A stretch of 64,000 bases of DNA from JAICJR01 sp963848495 (GTDB lineage: Bacteria > Actinomycetota > Thermoleophilia > Solirubrobacterales > Thermoleophilaceae). The stretch spans positions 682,001 to 746,000 of the forward strand of contig CAWKDV010000001.1 in the NCBI GenBank assembly GCA_963848495.1, in the 5' to 3' direction. The notes beneath the pieces were generated by a model. That model ran no database searches. It was not told the origin of the DNA and saw only the letters and a list, made by a program, of their open reading frames with translations. Position 1 is the stretch's first letter; every line of letters begins with the position of its first letter. A program made the translations under genes and the position numbers. Of this stretch, positions 51,621 through 60,619 are shown piece by piece.

Positions 51621-52852
51621 GCTGAGTCAGAGAAGATGCGTAGCCAGTCGCGTAGAAGCCTAGGGGTGAGGAAGTTCTTGCGCACGTGCTCCTTGCCGGC
51701 GCGGGCCAGACGCTTGGCCAGCTCGGGCTCGCGCAGCACCTCCAGCGTGCGCGCGGCGCACTCCTCGGGGGACGACACGAGGAAGCCGGTTTCACCGCTT
51801 TTCACCTGCAACGGGATGCCTCCGACGTCGCCGCCGATGAACGGCCGCGCCTTCCAGAGCGCCTCCGAGACGGTGAGGCCGAACCCCTCGCGCGTGGACT
51901 TCTGGATCACGACGTCGGACTGCGACTGGAAGGCGTTGACCTCGATCGAGCCGACGTTGTTGAGGTTGTTGAGGATCTTGATGTCGGGGTCGCCCTGGGC
52001 GTACTCGAGCGTGGAGTTGAAGAACTCCCAGCCCTCGGGGTCGTCGGTGGCCATCGAGCCCACCAGGGCGAGCTGCACCTCGGGCATCTCGGACGTGACC
52101 GCCCGGTAGGCGTCGATCACGCCGATCGGGTCCTTCCAGGGATCGAAGCGCGAGACCTGGCAGATCAGCGGCCGGTCGACGTCGACGCCGAACTGGTCGC
52201 AGACGAAGGCGGCGTCCTCGGGCGAGAGCGCCATGTTCTTCGGCGACAGCGGGTCGATCGCGGGCGGACAGACGTACACCCGCTCGTGGTCGCGCAGGCC
52301 CGCGGGCACGTAGCTGTCGAGGTGGAAGACCGAGCCGTCGTACTCGTTGACGAACGGCACGAGCTTCCCGATCGTGTCCGGGTTGGGGGTGGAGAGGTCG
52401 ATGTGGCAGCGCCAGATCCAGGTGCGCGCCTTGTGGGCCACGTGCTGCCGGACGGCCGCGGGCTGAGGGTCATGGACGATGATCACGTCCCAGCCCTCGG
52501 ACAGCTCGAGCGCGTTGATCCGGTTGTAGCGCTCGTAGGTGATCCATTCCTCCTCGGTGATCACCTGGTCCGCTCCCTGGAGCGAGTTGTGCATCAGCTT
52601 GGTGACGTTGTAGAACTCCTCGCGGCCGATCATGATCTGCCACTCGGCCTCGATGCCGACGTCACGCATCAGCGGCACCAGCGTGTAGAGGATCTCGGAC
52701 ACGCCGCCGCCGAACGCCGTGGCCGAGAGGTGCAGCACCTTGAGCCCCTGCAGGGGCTCCACGAGCTCGCGTATCTCCTCGACCAATGGCCGACCCACGA
52801 GGTGGGTGTAGTCAGCCAGGCTCTTGTGGCCCACGGCCACGGGCTGCAGCAC
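51617..52852 (-). CDS. treT: TreT-like trehalose glycosyltransferring synthase (GT4)
   Basis: 411 residues: LHLSATAFGGGVSEILYTLV, VTKLMHNSLQG, VIIVHDPQPAAV, WRCHIDLSTPN, FPxID-like VCPPAIDPLSPKN, ICQVSRFDPWKDP and the E-x7-E motif in STREGFGLTVSEALW. TreT joins NDP-glucose and glucose to trehalose reversibly. The partner GT20 gene follows. GTG start. 43 nt separate it from the HATPase-like gene upstream in the same run of genes. Confidence 0.88.
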   Translation of the reverse strand: MLQPVAVGHKSLADYTHLVGRPLVEEIRELVEPLQGLKVLHLSATAFGGGVSEILYTLVPLMRDVGIEAEWQIMIGREEFYNVTKLMHNSLQGADQVITEEEWITYERYNRINALELSEGWDVIIVHDPQPAAVRQHVAHKARTWIWRCHIDLSTPNPDTIGKLVPFVNEYDGSVFHLDSYVPAGLRDHERVYVCPPAIDPLSPKNMALSPEDAAFVCDQFGVDVDRPLICQVSRFDPWKDPIGVIDAYRAVTSEMPEVQLALVGSMATDDPEGWEFFNSTLEYAQGDPDIKILNNLNNVGSIEVNAFQSQSDVVIQKSTREGFGLTVSEALWKARPFIGGDVGGIPLQVKSGETGFLVSSPEECAARTLEVLREPELAKRLARAGKEHVRKNFLTPRLLRDWLRIFSDSA

Positions 52853-52895
52853 TTAGTTCACTCCTTCGATCGTCCGACCGCGACGAGCGGAGAGC

Positions 52896-53276
52896 CTACT
52901 GTTCGGCCTCGTCGAGATACTTGACGAGGGTGACGGCGCCTTCGCCGAACTCGCACTCATCCACGGTGGCGCGGATGATCGCCCTGCCGAGCTCCTGCTC
53001 CTCGGCCGACAGCGTCTGGCTCTCGGGGCCCTCGAGCTCGAGCACGAGCCGGTCCTCGCCCAGCGCGAACTCGCAGGAGAGCTGCTCCACCGAGTTGTCC
53101 TTCACGAGTCCGGTGGCGGCCTCGGTCACGGCCAGCTTGAGGTCGGCCACGTCCTCGGGCTGCAGCGGTGTGAGGCGGCAGACGGCGGACAGGGCGAGCC
53201 GTGTCAGGACTATGTACTCGGGCTTCGCCGGCACCGTCAGAAGGACGGTGTGGGTGCCGCTCTCGACCGCGTTCAT
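52896..53276 (-). CDS. RsbW-like HATPase-fold protein with degenerate ATP site
   Basis: The 126-residue protein follows the anti-sigma kinase layout (LTRLALSAVCRLTPLQPEDVADLKLAVTEAATGLV, then FGEGAVTLVKYLD). The N-box Asn that binds Mg is replaced (TEAATG instead of TEAxxN), the DxGxG loop is absent (LELEGPES), and the GxGL box reads ELGRAIIRATVDE. It may therefore bind a partner without kinase activity. The ATG overlaps the IMPase stop. A sigma factor or antagonist partner is not encoded next to it; a STAS protein is at 27.2 kb. Confidence 0.75.
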   Translation of the reverse strand: MNAVESGTHTVLLTVPAKPEYIVLTRLALSAVCRLTPLQPEDVADLKLAVTEAATGLVKDNSVEQLSCEFALGEDRLVLELEGPESQTLSAEEQELGRAIIRATVDECEFGEGAVTLVKYLDEAEQ

Positions 53277-54241
53277 CTCGTCTCCGTTTCCTCTGCTTGG
53301 TGAAACCTAAACGCAACGCGGTCCATGCCGGCGTCAAGCTGCTCGAGGATCGTCTCGTGGAGGCGCCGGTTGGCGCTCGCCACGACTGACATCTGGTACT
53401 CGGCACTCGACCCGAGCAGCCGATGGTCTGTAAGCGTACGGCCTGAGGCGTCGGTCACGACGGCTCCTCCCTCGATCAGGCAGAGCGTGGCCGCCGCGAG
53501 GTCGTAGGGCGAGTTGTTCAGCACGGCGCCGCCGCCGACCCGCTCGAACTCCGCGCGGGTGGCCGGAACATCCTCGATCAGGCGCGGTCCGGGCTCGATG
53601 TAGGCGTCGAGCTGGCCGGTGAGCACGCGGGTCATGTCGAAGCAGGCGGATCCCAGCTCGAAGGTGCCGCCGCCGACCGAGGAGGCGTCGACCAGGTCGC
53701 CCAGCAGCTCGGCGTAGACGCGCATCGGCCGGCCGCGAAAGCCGTAGGCCCAGAACATGCGCTCGGGCGAGGTGTTCGCCGACAACCTCACCGGCCCGCC
53801 CTCGAGCAGGCCGCGGCCGCGCTCGGCGAGGAAGATGCGGCCGGAGGGGATCTCCACCACGCAGCCGACGCTGACCTCGCCCATCGTCACGTCCTCCCGC
53901 AGCGGCGCCGCCGCCACCGACACGCAGCAGGACTGGAAGCCCGCCAGCGCCGGCCGGGTGCCGTCGATCGGATCCACGATCAGCACGGTGTCGGCGTCCC
54001 CGCCGGGGGTCACCAGGCCGCGGTCCTCCGAGTAGAAGGCGAGCTCGGGCGCGCGCTCGGCGAGGAAGCTCGCCAGCAGATCTTCGGCGGCGGCGTCGAT
54101 GGCGAAGGTCACGTCGCCACCGGCGGCGGGCTCCTCCTCGTGGGCGCGCGCGGCCTGCGAGCCGAGCAGCGGCACCACCCGCTCGCGCAGCGCCAGTGCG
54201 AGCTCGCGGACGAGCTGAGGGAGCGGCTCGGCGCTGCTCAA
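53273..54241 (-). CDS. inositol monophosphatase family protein
   Basis: 322 residues. The metal site reads FYSEDRGLVT (Glu) and VLIVDPIDGTRPALAGF (DPIDGT), with YIEPGPRLIEDVPATRAEFERVGG at the second Asp. The GTRP in place of GTxN is a modest variation. Hydrolyses a phosphate ester such as inositol phosphate or a sugar phosphate; with the trehalose genes downstream it could act on a sugar phosphate, but this is inference. TTG start overlapping the protease stop (TTGA). Confidence 0.87.
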   Translation of the reverse strand: MSSAEPLPQLVRELALALRERVVPLLGSQAARAHEEEPAAGGDVTFAIDAAAEDLLASFLAERAPELAFYSEDRGLVTPGGDADTVLIVDPIDGTRPALAGFQSCCVSVAAAPLREDVTMGEVSVGCVVEIPSGRIFLAERGRGLLEGGPVRLSANTSPERMFWAYGFRGRPMRVYAELLGDLVDASSVGGGTFELGSACFDMTRVLTGQLDAYIEPGPRLIEDVPATRAEFERVGGGAVLNNSPYDLAAATLCLIEGGAVVTDASGRTLTDHRLLGSSAEYQMSVVASANRRLHETILEQLDAGMDRVAFRFHQAEETETR

Positions 54242-55416
54242 GGCGAGGCGCTCGGCGGGCGCTCGCCCAGGGTCACGGTGACGGTGCGGTGCGTCTTGCC
54301 GCGGACGATCCCTACGGCGACCTTCTGGCCGGGATCGCGCAGGCCCACGAGGTTGGCCACGTCGGTTGGGCTCGACACCGGCTTGCCGTCGATCGAGACG
54401 ATCACATCGCCGCCCACGGGCACCGTGTCGCCCTGGAAGGTGATCGTGCTGGAGCCGCCGCGGATGCCCGCCTTGCCGGCTGGGCTGCCGGAATCGGCCT
54501 TGGCCACCAGCGCGCCGCGCTGGACGCCGAGCCCGAGCTTGCGCGCGAGCTGCGGGTAGAGGTCGATCGAGCTGACGCCCATGAAGGCGTACTTCACCTG
54601 GCCGGTCTCGCGCAGCTGGGCGATCGAGCGCTTCACGGTCTCCACCGGCACCGCGAAGCCCACGCCCTCGCCGCCCCCGCCGGTGGACTTGATCTGCGAG
54701 TTGATGCCGATCACGCGGCCGGCGGCGTCGAGCAGCGGGCCGCCGGAGTTGCCGTGGTTGATGGCGGCGTCGGTCTGGATCGCGTTGTTGATGTCGAACG
54801 AGGTCAGCGAGGTGATGCTGCGGTTGAGCGCCGAGATCACGCCGACCGAGAGCGATTGGCCCTCGCCGAAGGGACTGCCTATCGCCGCAACGGGCTCGCC
54901 CACGGTGAGCTTCGTCGACGAGCCGAGCGGCAGCGGCCTGAGGTTGAGGCCGGCGATGGGCACGCGCAGCAGCGCGACGTCGGCGTTCGGGTCGTCGCCG
55001 ACGATCTTCGCCGGCGCGCGGTTGCCGTCGCCGAACTCCACGTACACCTGCGAGGCGCGCTGGATGCTCGCGCCCTGCCCGCTCGTGACCACGTGTGCGT
55101 TCGTGGCGATGTCGCCCCCTCCGTTCAGCACGAAGCCCGAGCCGAGCGCCTCCTCCTGGCCGCTCGCACCGGTGAGGCCGCCACCGCCCGACACTGCGGA
55201 GATCACCGTGACCACGCCCGGCGCGTAGTTGCGGTAGATCGCCTCCGGGTCGAACTTCGCCGCGCCGGCGTCCTTCTGCTGGACGACCTCGACGCGTGTG
55301 GTCTGGGCGCCCTTCGCCTGGGAGCTCGAGCCGCCACCGCCACTGCCACCACCGCTGCAGCCTGCAGCCGCGGCGGCGAGGGTGGCCGCCAGACAGGTCG
55401 CCGCCGCGCGCCTCAC
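54238..55416 (-). CDS. HtrA/DegP-type serine protease with PDZ domain
   Basis: 392 residues. A lipoprotein-like N-terminus (LAATLAAAAAGC) with a Gly/Ser linker, trypsin-like domain with catalytic His (GDIATNAHVVTSG), Asp (NADVALLRV) and Ser (NHGNSGGPLLDAAGRVIG), and one C-terminal PDZ (about 290-385, PAGKAGIRGGSSTITFQG, DVIVSIDGKPV). Degrades misfolded envelope proteins. GTGA coupling to the sensor kinase upstream indicates an envelope-stress role. Confidence 0.93.
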   Translation of the reverse strand: MRRAAATCLAATLAAAAAGCSGGGSGGGGSSSQAKGAQTTRVEVVQQKDAGAAKFDPEAIYRNYAPGVVTVISAVSGGGGLTGASGQEEALGSGFVLNGGGDIATNAHVVTSGQGASIQRASQVYVEFGDGNRAPAKIVGDDPNADVALLRVPIAGLNLRPLPLGSSTKLTVGEPVAAIGSPFGEGQSLSVGVISALNRSITSLTSFDINNAIQTDAAINHGNSGGPLLDAAGRVIGINSQIKSTGGGGEGVGFAVPVETVKRSIAQLRETGQVKYAFMGVSSIDLYPQLARKLGLGVQRGALVAKADSGSPAGKAGIRGGSSTITFQGDTVPVGGDVIVSIDGKPVSSPTDVANLVGLRDPGQKVAVGIVRGKTHRTVTVTLGERPPSASP

Positions 55417-56828
55417 GCGGTCCCGTCGCCGCCCGTCACGGCCGGCAGCTCGAGCGTGAAGGCGGTGTGTCCCGGCGTGCTGTCGAGCTCGATCGTGCCG
55501 CTCATGCGGTTGGCCAGCTCGCGGGCGATCGACAGGCCGAGGCCCGAGCCGCGCACGGCGTCGCCGGTGTAGAAGCGCTCGAAGACGCGGTCCGAGGAGA
55601 CGCCGGGGCCGCTGTCGGCCACGGTGAGCTGGGCGTGGCCGTTCTCGCGAGCGGCGCTGACCGTCACGCTGGTGCCGTCCGGGGTGTGGCGCAGCGCGTT
55701 GTCGAGCAGGATGCGCACGATCTGCGCAACTCGTTCCCGATCGCAGACCGCCTCAACCTCCTCCTGGGGGAGCTCGAAGCCGAGCTCGGTGTGGTGGCGG
55801 CCCACCGCCGGCGTGAACTCGTCCGCCACCTCGCGCGCGAGCTCCGACAGGTCCACCGGCTCGGGGATCAGCTCGAGCGAGCCGGCGTCGATCCGGGACA
55901 GGTCCAGCAGCGACACGGCCAGCTTCTGCAGCCGCTCGATCTGATCGCGGATCAGCCAGAGGAACTCGCCGCGCGTCTCCTCGTCGATGTCCTCGTCCAT
56001 CAGCAGCTCCACGAAGCCGCCGATCGAGAAGATCGGCGTGCGCAGCTCGTGCGAGGCGGTCGCGATGAACTCGCGCCGCGCGGTCTCCATCTGGGCGAGC
56101 TGGGCCTGCATCTCGTTGAAGGTCCGGGTGAGCTGGCCGAGCTCGTCCTCGGAGGTGACCGGAAGCGGGTCGTGGAAGTTGCCTTCGGCGACGCCCTTCG
56201 CAGCCACCTCCAGATGCTTGACGCGGCGCCCCAGCCGGCGCGCGACCAGGTAGGCGCCGACGAGCGTGATGACGAGCGCGATGCCGCCGGCGAGGAGGAT
56301 GCGGTTGCGGATCAGGCGGACGGTGCCGTGCACATCGGAGAGATCGCGGGCGTAGACCGCCATCCAGACCGGATGCTTGGCGGGCACGGGAACCGACACC
56401 TGCGCCGTCCGCCCCGACGGCCCGTCGACGATCCGTCCCTGGGTCTTGCGCGTCTTGTAGGCAAGCAACTGGAGGGCGGCGTTCGCATCGAACTGGCTCG
56501 TGACGCGAGAGTTCGAGTACACGCCGAAGCGCGGGTCAGCGCCCTTCTGACGCTGGATCTCGGACAGCGTGACCTCGGCGTCGGAGCTGTCGGCCAGCGA
56601 CCGGATGAGCTCATTGAGCTTCGGCGCCTTGATCTCCTTGTTGATCGCGCCCTCCACGAGCGGCGTGAAGGCCGGCGCGACTCGCTCCAGCTCGGTGAGC
56701 CGCTGGTTCTCCAGGTTCGCCTGGAGGGGCGGCACCACGACGAAGAACACGACCGAGAACGCCGCCGCCGTGATGAGCGTGAACAGCAGCGCGAGCTTGG
56801 CGCCGAGGGAGCGCCCGAAGCGGCTCAT
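55413..56828 (-). CDS. envelope sensor histidine kinase with HAMP domain
   Basis: 471 residues: TM1 (about 13-33), extracytoplasmic sensor (35-165), TM2 (about 178-198), HAMP (RRVKHLEVAAKGVAEGNF), HisKA (REFIATASHELRTPIFSIGG), HATPase (ILLDNALRHTPDGTSV, VADSGPGVSSDRVFERF, GSGLGLSIARELANRM). ATGA-coupled to its regulator and GTGA-coupled to the HtrA gene. Its first ~209 residues have a free-standing paralogue encoded at 4565-5194. Confidence 0.95.
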   Translation of the reverse strand: MSRFGRSLGAKLALLFTLITAAAFSVVFFVVVPPLQANLENQRLTELERVAPAFTPLVEGAINKEIKAPKLNELIRSLADSSDAEVTLSEIQRQKGADPRFGVYSNSRVTSQFDANAALQLLAYKTRKTQGRIVDGPSGRTAQVSVPVPAKHPVWMAVYARDLSDVHGTVRLIRNRILLAGGIALVITLVGAYLVARRLGRRVKHLEVAAKGVAEGNFHDPLPVTSEDELGQLTRTFNEMQAQLAQMETARREFIATASHELRTPIFSIGGFVELLMDEDIDEETRGEFLWLIRDQIERLQKLAVSLLDLSRIDAGSLELIPEPVDLSELAREVADEFTPAVGRHHTELGFELPQEEVEAVCDRERVAQIVRILLDNALRHTPDGTSVTVSAARENGHAQLTVADSGPGVSSDRVFERFYTGDAVRGSGLGLSIARELANRMSGTIELDSTPGHTAFTLELPAVTGGDGTA

Positions 56829-57526
56829 CGGTCCCGGAAGTGGTACCCCACGCCGCGCACGGTGAAGAGGAACTCCGGCTCCTTGGGATCGCGCTCGACC
56901 TTCTCGCGGAGGTGCCGGATGTGCACGTCGATCGTGCGCGGGTCGCGGAAGGCGGAGTCGCCCCAGAGGCGGTCGAGGAGCATCGTGCGGCTGAAGACGC
57001 GGCCGGGGTTACGCGCGAGGATCGAGAGGATCTCGAACTCCACGTAGGTGAGGCGGACCGACTCGCCGCGGATCTCCACGGTGCGCTTGACGAAGTCGAT
57101 GCGCAGCCCCTCCGCCTCGAGCGGCTCCTCCTCGTGCTGCTCCTCGCGCTGGATCTCCGAGCGCCGCAGCACCGCCTTCACGCGGCTGCGGAACTCGCGC
57201 ATCGAGAACGGCTTGGTGATGTAGTCGTCGGCCCCGAGCTCGAGGCCGAGGACCTTGTCGAACTCCTCCGCCTTGGCGGTGAGCATGATGATCGGCACGC
57301 TGCTCTGCGCGCGGATCTGGCGGCAGACGTCGAAGCCGTCGAGCTTCGGCAGCATCACGTCGAGCACGATCAGGTCGAAGCTCTGGCCGCGGCAGCGCTC
57401 GAGCGCCTCCTGGCCATCCATGGCCGGCACGACCTCGTAGCCCTCCTTGCGCAAGGGATACGCGAGCAGCTTCTGAACCGACTGTTCGTCGTCGACCAGG
57501 AGGATCCGGGCAGGCTGTGGCGACAT
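56825..57526 (-). CDS. OmpR-family response regulator
   Basis: 233 residues: receiver domain with VDDEQ near residue 12, phosphoacceptor in DLIVLDVMLPKLDG near 55 and Lys in YITKPFSMREF; linker rich in Glu (REEQHEEEPLE); C-terminal winged helix LTYVEFEILSILARNPGRVFSR, DPRTIDVHIRHLREKVE, FTVRGVGYHF. First gene of the stress operon; the TACAAT box near 57559-57564 (minus) is a candidate -10 with a leader of about 30 nt. Confidence 0.95.
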   Translation of the reverse strand: MSPQPARILLVDDEQSVQKLLAYPLRKEGYEVVPAMDGQEALERCRGQSFDLIVLDVMLPKLDGFDVCRQIRAQSSVPIIMLTAKAEEFDKVLGLELGADDYITKPFSMREFRSRVKAVLRRSEIQREEQHEEEPLEAEGLRIDFVKRTVEIRGESVRLTYVEFEILSILARNPGRVFSRTMLLDRLWGDSAFRDPRTIDVHIRHLREKVERDPKEPEFLFTVRGVGYHFRDR

Positions 57527-57593
57527 CGCTTTGTTGGGGGTGTTCGGCCGCCCCCACGAGATTGTAGGTTCAGTGGATGGTGATGCCCCCACC

Positions 57594-59388
57594 ATGATCG
57601 AGCCGCGGCTGTATCGCGCCGCTTTCCTGCCGGCGCTGCTGGCCCTGATCGTGACCATGTTCTCGCTCGAGAACCGGCCGCAGGGGCTGCCGCAGGCCCT
57701 GGCCGCGGACGTGCTGTTCCAGGGCAAGGTAGCGCTGAACAGCGTCAGTCAGATGGTGGCCCAGACGCCCGACCGGCGTGCGGGCACCGTCGGCGACCGC
57801 GCGGTGGCGAACGAGGTGGCGCACAGCTTCGCCGCCAGCGGCTTCAGGACCGTGATCGACCCGTTCAGCGGCGGCGGCAAGGATCTCGTGAACGTGGTGG
57901 CGCGCCGCTCCGGCGGCTCGCGGCGGCAGATCGTGGTCCTGGCCGAGCGCGACGCCTCCTCGGTGCCGGACGCCACCGGCAGCGCCTCGGACACCGCCAC
58001 GCTGCTCGAGATCGCGAGCGTCCTCCAGGGCACGCCCTCGCGCAAGACCGTGGTGCTCGCGTCCGTCGACGGCGGCACGCTCGGCGGCCTCGGGGTCAAG
58101 CGCCTGCTCGACACGCTTCCCGACCGCAACAAGATCGAGGCCGTGATCGTGCTCTCCAACATGGGCGCCCCCGGTCCCCGCGTCCCGCCGCTGGTCGGCT
58201 GGTCGAACGGATCGCAGCGCGTCGGCGTCGGCCTCGAGCGCACGGCCGCCAACTCGATCTCACAGGAGTTCGGCCGCGCGCCCGGTGGCAGCAGCGCGGC
58301 CTCCCAGATGACCCGGCTGGCGTTCCCGCTCGGGATCGGGCCTCAGGGCCGCTGCTCGACGGCGGCGTCGACGCGATCCGCTTCAGCGGCAGCGGCGAGC
58401 TGCCCGAGCGCTCGCGGACGCGCGTGTCGGACATCGACGTGGACCGGCTCGGCTCGCTCGGGCGCTCGGTGCTGCGCACGCTGTTCGCCATCGACCAGTC
58501 GTCGCGGCCGCTCGAGCGCGGGCCCACCGCCTACGTCACGGTGGCGCGCAAGGTCCTGCCCGGCTGGGCGCTGGCGCTGCTCGGCTTCACGCTGATCCTG
58601 CCGGCCCTGGTGGCGTCGATCGACGCGTTCGCACGCGCGAGCCGCAGACAGGAACCGGTTGGGCGCTGGCTGCGCTGGGTGCTGGTGGCGGCGCTGCCGC
58701 TGCTGGCCGTGCTGGCGCTCACCAGGGTGACTGTGTGGGCGGGCATCGTGGCCGATCCGCCCCCGGCGCCGCTGCCGCCGGACATGCGCCCGCTTCATGC
58801 CGGCGACGCCATCACGCTCGGCGTGCTGGCCGCGGTGGCGGCGCTCGTCTGGGTGGTGGCGTGGCGCTGGGCGCGCGGCGTGGGCCGCCGGCGGAGCGTG
58901 CTCGACCCGGCCGATCCGGGCGCCGGCACCGCCGTGGCGCTCGTGCTCAGCGTGGCCACCGCGCTCGTCTGGCTGATCAACCCGTTTGCGGCCCTGATCC
59001 TCGTGCCGGCCCTTCACCTCTGGCTGATCGCTGCCACGGCCAATGTCCCGCGGCGCGGTGCGGCACCGATCCTGCTCGTCGCCGCCGGGCTCCTGCCGAT
59101 CGCGATCGTCGTCATCTACTACCTCGACGCCCTCTCGATCGGACCCCTCCACGGGCTCTGGTACCTGTTCCTGCTCGTGGCGAGTGGGGACATCGGCGTG
59201 CTCGCCTGCGTGTTCGCGTCACTGCTCGTCGGCGGCGTTCGGCTCGCTCGTGGCGGTGCTCGTGGCGCGGGCCCGCAGGCCACCGGCGGCGGCGACCGCG
59301 GACATCGACCACGAGAGCGTCTTCGGGCCAGGCGGCTACGCCGGTCCCGGTGGCGCTCGGCGGCACGCGTTCCGCGCTGCGCCGGTGA
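57594..59388 (+). CDS. degenerate M28-peptidase-like membrane protein (frameshifted)
   Basis: About 598 codons. N-terminal signal-anchor (FLPALLALIVTMFSL), an M28-like ectodomain (RAVANEVAHSFAASGFRTVID, VVVLAERDASSVPDATGSASDTATLLEIAS), then about six membrane helices (for example VLPGWALALLGFTLILPALVA, DAITLGVLAAVAALVWVVAW). The M28 zinc/base residues look lost: HxD is ERD, and the EE pair is GG in SVDGGTLGGLG. One-base loss near 58349, one-base gain near 59240; the end (GGTRSALRR then TGA) needs a further shift near 59345. ATG at 57594, or GTG at 57573. Confidence 0.65.
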
Positions 59389-59537
59389 AGCGCAGCGGAC
59401 AATTGCCTCTGGGCGCATGGACGCTCGTTCTATCGAGGCTCGATGGCTGTTGGGTCGATATACGCCCCGGAGGCACCGACGCAAGGGGCGCGGAATGCGG
59501 CTTCGCCCGCAGGGCTCACTGTGGCAGGGGTGCTCTC

Positions 59538-59765
59538 ATGAACTTATTCTTGGGAGAAGTGGACTCGAGCGGAGATCAGATGAGCCTGCACAGTCTCATT
59601 CCAGAGCTGAGGCGACGCGTGGCGGAGGGCGAGTACGTCGTAGACCCCCACGCGGTGGCCGAGGCGATCATGCGCCACGCGCAGATCAGCGAGGCCCAGC
59701 GCTTCTCACGAATGCTCGAAGCCGCGAAGGCCGAGCGGCTGGCCACGGGCGTCGAGCAGGCGTAG
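59538..59765 (+). CDS. FlgM-like anti-sigma factor
   Basis: 75 residues. SLHSLIPELRRRVAEGEYVVDPHAVAEAIMRH resembles the FlgM sigma-binding helix region, which in FlgM reads ExxxxIxxGxYxVDxxxVAEAL. The N-terminal half is short. AGGGG lies 7 nt before ATG 59538; ATG 59580 is an alternative. No flagellar gene is in view, so a target sigma factor is unknown. The 3' end overlaps thiL by 60 bp on the other strand. Confidence 0.6.
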   Translation: MNLFLGEVDSSGDQMSLHSLIPELRRRVAEGEYVVDPHAVAEAIMRHAQISEAQRFSRMLEAAKAERLATGVEQA

Positions 59766-60619
59766 CCCGCTCCCCTCTCGGGCCACGCCGATCCAGCTCA
59801 CGTCCGCTGCCCGCTCCACGTCAGCGCGCCGTTCCGGCGGGGCGCTGAAGAGCAGCTCGTAGTCCTCGCCCGCGCCGGCGGCAAGCTCCTGGTCGGCGCC
59901 GTCGGCCAGCGGCAGGCGCTCGAGCTCGATCTCGATCGCGACGCCGCTGCGCTCGGCCAGGTGGCGGGCGTCGGTGGCGATCCCGTCGCTCACGTCGATC
60001 ATCGCGCTCACCCCCGCGCCGGCGAGGGCGAGGCCCGCCTGGAGCCGCGGCTCCGGCCGGCGCTGGCGCTCGACCTGGGGCCCGTCCGCGCCGGGATCGT
60101 CCTGGAGCTGGCGCAGGCCGGCGCCGGCGCCGCCCAGCTCGCCGGTCACGCCGATCAGATCGCCGGGGCGCGCCCCGTCCCGGTAGACGAGCGAGCCCTC
60201 GCGGTCGGCCCAGCCCGTGACGGTCACCGACACGACGAGCTGCGGAGCGGACGACCACGTCGCCGCCCGCGATCGTGGTCTGCGTGCGCTCGGCCAGGCG
60301 CTCCATCGCCTCCACCAGCTCGAGCGCGCCGCTCGACGCCGAAGCCGGCCGGCACGCCCAGCGCCACGTACGCCTCGCCGCTGCGGGCGCCCATCGCCGC
60401 GAGGTCGGAGAGCGCGCTGGCGAGCGCCTTGTGGCCCACGTCCGCGGGCGAGTGCGTCGTGAGCTCGAAGTGCACGCCCTCCACCACGGCGTCGATCGAG
60501 GTCACCGCGACGCCGCCGCCCGCCTGCACCACCGCGGCGTCGTCGCCCGGGCCGTGCAGCACGCGGCCACCGTGCTCGCGCAGCGCCCTCTCGATCGCCG
60601 CGATCAGCTCGAGCTCCAT
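59706..60619 (-). CDS. thiL: thiamine-monophosphate kinase (two frameshifts)
   Basis: ATP-dependent kinase making thiamine diphosphate. Segments in three frames: MELELIAAIERAL, VLHGPGDDAAVV, VTSIDAVVEGVHFEL, ALASALSDLAAMGA, then TQTTIAGGDVVVRSA, then VTGWADREGSLVYRDGARPGDLIGVTGELG and SAMIDVSDGIATDARHLAERSG. Breaks near 60340 and 60245. The ATG overlaps a TGA of the upstream mannosyltransferase-like gene (TGATG); alternatively the two are one continuous frame. Confidence 0.83.

Noticed and set aside
52786..52900. Extra small gene between treT and the HATPase-like gene
   Set aside because: Only 43 bp are free and no start or ribosome binding site fits.
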